Origin: Caldilinea sp. CFX5
Lineage (GTDB): Bacteria; Chloroflexota; Anaerolineae; Caldilineales; Caldilineaceae
Reading direction: 5' to 3'
DNA length: 64,000 nt
Assembly (NCBI GenBank): GCA_021405325.1
Contig: QWII01000042.1
Coordinates: 1 to 64,000 of the forward strand
The position numbers and the translations under genes are program-made. Each line of letters opens with the position of its first letter. Position 1 is the first letter of the stretch. The notes beneath the pieces were generated by a model. The model did not search any database. It worked only from the letters and a program-made list of their open reading frames with translations, and was not told where the DNA came from. Of this stretch, positions 61,459-64,000 are shown in pieces.

Positions 61459-61482
61459 ATGATGGCTAAAGGAGCTTGACCC

Positions 61483-61740
61483 ATGTCGAACAGGAAAAAA
61501 GCGCATTTTCTGCTGCTCTGGCTGTTAATATTGTCGTTGCTGGCCGCTTGTAAATCAGCAACTGCGACAAACAATCCAGTGCCAGAGACGCTCTTTATTC
61601 CCGACCAGGAACTGCCGGTCGGGTGGAAAGTTCCGAATCATCTTAGACCAATGGGGCCGGTAACACTTGGCTATGGTGATGAAGAAGATGACCGCTTTAT
61701 TAACTTTACGCTGATTGATGATAAAGAACATTATAATTGA
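61483..61740 (+). pseudogene. Lipoprotein gene truncated by an IS3-type end
   Basis: 85 codons: signal peptide with lipobox LLAAC (Cys24), then ETLFIPDQELPVGWK and ends DDRFINFTLIDDKEHYN. The stop TGA at 61738-61740 is the first three bases of the IS terminal sequence TGACCCCAGAAACTAGACCA, so the real C-terminus has been lost. AAGGAGC precedes the ATG; the gene closes the co-directional set with the three paralogues. Confidence 0.7.
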
Positions 61741-61992
61741 CCCCAGAAACTAGACCACATGTTAAGATACTAAGCAGCAGCCATGTGGAGGGATAGAATG
61801 CAAAAACAAGGACGATAATTCAGTGTCAAATCTAAGTTTCCAGTTGCGCTGGAAGCGCTGAAAGAGTTGAAAGTGGTTAACGAAATTGCGAGTGAACATG
61901 AAGTACATCTAACGCAAATCAAGCAGTGGAAAAACAACTGCAAGAGGGAGGCGTGGATGTGTTCGATGACAAAGCTGATAAAGCGATCCATA
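61738..61992 (+). mobile_element. IS3-family remnant (left end and broken orfA)
   Basis: The left end TGACCCCAGAAACTAGACCA fits an IS3-type terminal repeat. An orfA copy starts at 61798 (GGAGGG upstream) and reads FSVKSKFPVALEALKELKVV, NEIASEHEVHLTQIKQWKN, the helix-turn-helix of IS3 OrfA. It has a TAA at codon 7 (61816-61818) and loses one base near 61932, after which QLQEGGVDVFDDKADKAI continues in the next frame. No orfB or right end is present, so the element is dead. Confidence 0.8.
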
Positions 61993-61997
61993 CCTAA

Positions 61998-62153
61998 GCC
62001 AGCGCCGCCCTTGCCACCAACTACTATTACCCCTACGGCAGCAACCGCAGCAGCGCGGTCTTAAGCTTCCTCTCCACCAAACGCTTCACCGGCCAATACC
62101 ACGAAAGCAGCTTGCCCGGGTGGCGAGGGGTTGCGTTACTATGGCGCACGATG
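61998..62153 (+). pseudogene. RHS core-domain remnant (plus strand)
   Basis: The frame from 61998 gives ASAALATNYYYPYGSNRSSA, then VLSFLSTKRFTGQYHESSLP. YYYPYG(S/G)NR and FTGQ(Y/R)HE are hallmarks of RHS-repeat-associated core segments. One extra base near 62118 shifts the frame; the other frame continues GGEGLRYYGAR then stop, again RHS text (GLYYYGARYYDP in intact proteins). No more of the gene survives. Confidence 0.75.
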
Positions 62154-62157
62154 AAAC

Positions 62158-62518
62158 CTACTCGTGCAGTTCCACCGCAGCAGCTAACCCGTTTAGGGTT
62201 ACGATCAAGTGATTCAGAACATCCCGCCCCAGAATCATCATCGGGTTGTGTCGGTCAGCAACAACACGAACTTTGTGAAAGACATGTGGGCCTACTCGTA
62301 GGGAAACTTCATAAATATCAGCGATCTCGCTTGCACCAGTCACGCTACGAAAAATTGCTTGGCTACTTCGCCGTGCATTCATCCGTTTTAAGATCGGCAG
62401 CGGAGTCAATCAGTGCGCGTAACGTGATCGGCTCGTGGTGACTGCCAAATGGTGAAACAGTGACTTCGACCACGGGCATTGATGGAAGATAGGTGGCATC
62501 GTATTCGTAGGTATACAT
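62158..62518 (-). pseudogene. Broken retropepsin-like aspartyl protease
   Basis: From ATG 62518 the frame reads MYTYEYDATYLPSMPVVEVT, PFGSHHEPITLRALIDSAAD and ends in another frame. The next frame carries on with LPILKRMNARRSSQAIFRSV, VADRHNPMMILGRDVLNHLI and VTLNGLAAAVELHE. Intact relatives that I recall have LIDSGADxTMLP at this point, so a short frame-shifting deletion appears to have removed the Gly of the catalytic D-S-G and the following residues. The partner gene upstream is intact. Confidence 0.7.
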
Positions 62519-62531
62519 GGCTTTGCCGCTC

Positions 62532-62963
62532 TTAGCGTGCAAGGCGGTGCGAGTAAACGGTTCGCACTTCGAGCGGTTGATCAGTTACCGGGGCAATCCA
62601 GACAAATTCATGCGGAAACCGTTGATAAATGCGCGAACTGAGCGCAACCCCATCTCTGTCATGATCGACAACCTGCCCGCCATAAATTGCCACTTCTTCC
62701 CCAGGATAGGTAGCAAGGAGCAGCGGGTGTAGCGCAATAAAGGCTGCTCTTTCCCGTTCTACTGCTTCATCGGCAGGGTCAGTGACAACGGACTTGGGAA
62801 AACCCATGTCGCCATTCGCCAACCCATTCTCCTGCTCTGGTGAGGCGGCGAGCAGGCCAAGCCGAAAGTAATGAATCAGACGGTAGAGATCGGGCAAATG
62901 CTCTTCCGGTAGCAGTTCTAGTTCTTGCGCAAGTTTCAACCGCAAAAGAGTGGTATTCATCAT
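62532..62963 (-). CDS. Small protein paired with the aspartyl protease (DUF5678-like C-terminus)
   Basis: 143 residues. The N-terminal half is helical (LRLKLAQELELLPEEHLPDL), then AAFIALHPLLLATYPGEEVA, IYGGQVVDHDRDGVALSSRI and FPHEFVWIAPVT, a pattern I associate with DUF5678-like domains. In Chloroflexota such genes often precede a small retropepsin-like gene, as here: 13 bases separate this stop from the start of the broken protease. Function unknown; the fixed pairing suggests a two-part module. Confidence 0.6.
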   Translation of the reverse strand: MMNTTLLRLKLAQELELLPEEHLPDLYRLIHYFRLGLLAASPEQENGLANGDMGFPKSVVTDPADEAVERERAAFIALHPLLLATYPGEEVAIYGGQVVDHDRDGVALSSRIYQRFPHEFVWIAPVTDQPLEVRTVYSHRLAR

Positions 62964-63044
62964 TCCCTCTGTAACCTCCGCTGTGGAGTAGACAACAGAC
63001 TATGATGTACAGTATACTGAGGAAGAAGAAGGCTGTCAACCTAA

Positions 63045-63172
63045 CCCGCTGGTAGGCGGTGACTGGACTGCCGGTCACGCACCAGCTACCAGCGGGCAGG
63101 GCAATGCTTTAAACTGGTACAATTGGCGCAGCGGCTTTCAGCGTGGCGCGCAGCCGCGACCAATTGACAAGC
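63045..63172. repeat. Two successive hairpins in a gene-free stretch
   Basis: CCCGCTGGTAG (63045-63055) pairs with CTACCAGCGGG (63076-63086), with GTGAC/GTCAC inside. A second stem follows, CAATTGG...GCGGCT with AGCCGC...CCAATTG. They lie downstream of the partial minus-strand gene at the window edge and may terminate it. Confidence 0.6.
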
Positions 63173-63189
63173 GATTCTTTGATGGTGAC

Positions 63190-64000
63190 TTACCCCTCAA
63201 TCCAGCGCTTATAATAAAAGTCGCTGTTCTCATCATCGGTCAGTTTCGCCACCACCTCGAACATCCAGTCGTCGAGATGGGCGTCGTGGGCGTCGGCGCG
63301 GGGGAAGGGGTTGTCGTAGCCGGCGGTGAGCGCCTTGCCGACAAAGTCCAGCCCCTTGAGCGCCAGTTCCGGCACATCCAGGCGGCGCACCCCTTCGCGC
63401 TGCATCACCCTTTCGTTGACTGCGGCAATGGTCAAGCCGCCGGGGATGAGGGGCAGGGCGCGCGTGCGCATCATCGGGTAGAAGATGTCCAGCACCTTGC
63501 GCCCCGTGCCAAAGGCGGCGCGGGCGTCGGCTTGCAGATATTCCTTGGGCAGGTAGAGGCTGGTCGAATAGGCGCCGTGGCGACCATATTCGCGCTGGCT
63601 GGGGTCGCGACTGATCTTGTCCAGGCTCCCGCGCCAGTCGGCAAAGACGCTGGCCTCGACGCCGACGCCGTTGGCTTCCAACACCGCCGGAAAACGCACC
63701 GCCATTTCGCCCATGACAAAGCGGGTGATCTCCAACTCTTTCTCGTTCAGATCGCGCAGTTGCCACTGGAAGAGACCCTCGTCATCGACATCCTTGATAT
63801 AGACCGGCGGCATTCCCGGTTGCAGCCCGGAAATGGCGGCGGCCACGGTGTTAAAGTAGACCACCCGATCCGCGCCGGCCGCTTTGAGCGCGTTCAACAA
63901 TTTTTCCAGCGGCCCGCCCTCCAGCGCCAACCCATCGTTGAGCCAGTGAAAGCGCGCCCCGTGGGCTCCCGCCAATCCTTGCGCTTCGGCCTGCGCCTGC
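63190..64000 (-). CDS. Unidentified conserved protein, 5' end outside window
   Basis: At least 270 residues; the frame stays open to the window edge (QAQAEAQGLAGAHGARFHWL), so the start is not seen. The chain is soluble, with KLLNALKAAGADRVVYFNTV, PPVYIKDVDDEGLFQWQLRD, AAFGTGRKVLDIFYPMMRTR and a C-terminal LDDWMFEVVAKLTDDENSDF. I cannot assign a family with confidence. The GC-rich style matches the main chromosome rather than the island to the left. Confidence 0.6.
   Translation of the reverse strand, partial: QAQAEAQGLAGAHGARFHWLNDGLALEGGPLEKLLNALKAAGADRVVYFNTVAAAISGLQPGMPPVYIKDVDDEGLFQWQLRDLNEKELEITRFVMGEMAVRFPAVLEANGVGVEASVFADWRGSLDKISRDPSQREYGRHGAYSTSLYLPKEYLQADARAAFGTGRKVLDIFYPMMRTRALPLIPGGLTIAAVNERVMQREGVRRLDVPELALKGLDFVGKALTAGYDNPFPRADAHDAHLDDWMFEVVAKLTDDENSDFYYKRWIEG

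Noticed and set aside
63190..64000. FabV-type enoyl reductase
   Set aside because: Only a short LDDW similarity near the C-terminus; the conserved FabV motifs are not seen.

Overview
The window looks like a chromosomal segment of a Chloroflexota bacterium (Anaerolineae/Caldilineae/Ardenticatenia-like). I infer this from gene content and protein style, not from a marker gene. The clues are large secreted proteins built of Ig/PKD/DUF11 modules (one ends in VYLPLIQK), Uma2 and Rpn-like nuclease-fold proteins with short tandem repeats, AAA ATPases with a C-terminal nuclease-like domain, a DUF2382 stress cluster, and many dispersed palindromes. Most of the window is GC-rich. Two stretches (about 29.2-31.9 kb and 56.6-61.8 kb) are visibly more AT-rich and look acquired.

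Layout. 0.1-2.8 kb: HAD phosphatase, Uma2 protein, methyltransferase. 2.8-6.5 kb, minus strand: a nitrite-ammonification cluster of cupin, NnrS-like membrane protein, NrfH and NrfA. 6.7-8.9 kb: a small tail-anchored protein and two DUF2382 stress proteins. 9.6-13.1 kb: a large secreted modular protein. 13.2-16.8 kb: two AAA-ATPase/nuclease-like genes separated by an RHS remnant. 17.3-22.8 kb: a multi-TM subtilase and, convergent with it, a pectate-lyase-like secreted protein. 23.2-26.8 kb: Gfo/Idh/MocA oxidoreductase and a GH95-like glycosidase. 27-29.2 kb: glycosyltransferase fragment, Rpn-like gene, AAA-ATPase fragment. 29.2-31.8 kb: a trypsin/PDZ/SH3/FGE fusion. 32.1-46.3 kb, minus strand: an envelope block of alpha-2-macroglobulin, PBP1C, alpha/beta hydrolase, LCP protein and a PP2C-like/TM/propeller protein. 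46.6-51.3 kb: LysW-like acidic protein, YigZ, caspase-hydrolase fusion. 51.4-56.4 kb, minus strand: CBM48-like protein, xylose isomerase, MscS channel, ABC sugar-binding lipoprotein. 56.6-61.7 kb: a co-directional AT-rich island with a lipoprotein, an interrupted WD40-like gene, a small unknown protein, three tandem paralogues with a CPxC...CxH signature, and a lipoprotein cut by an IS3-type remnant. 62-63 kb: RHS remnant, broken aspartyl protease and its partner. 63.2 kb to the edge: a partial unknown gene.

How it fits together. The cell appears to be a polymer- and sugar-using heterotroph (pectate-lyase-like protein, GH95-like enzyme, XylA, sugar-binding protein) that can reduce nitrite to ammonium and guards its envelope (A2M with PBP1C, LCP, MscS). 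The best candidate for an undescribed system is the 58.4-62.2 kb region: three tandem, diverged zinc-finger-like paralogues next to RHS debris, which I read tentatively as an orphan immunity array. A second theme is a set of intergenic hairpins with a constant loop and site-specific arms, plus one repeat that appears to sit in frame inside PBP1C.
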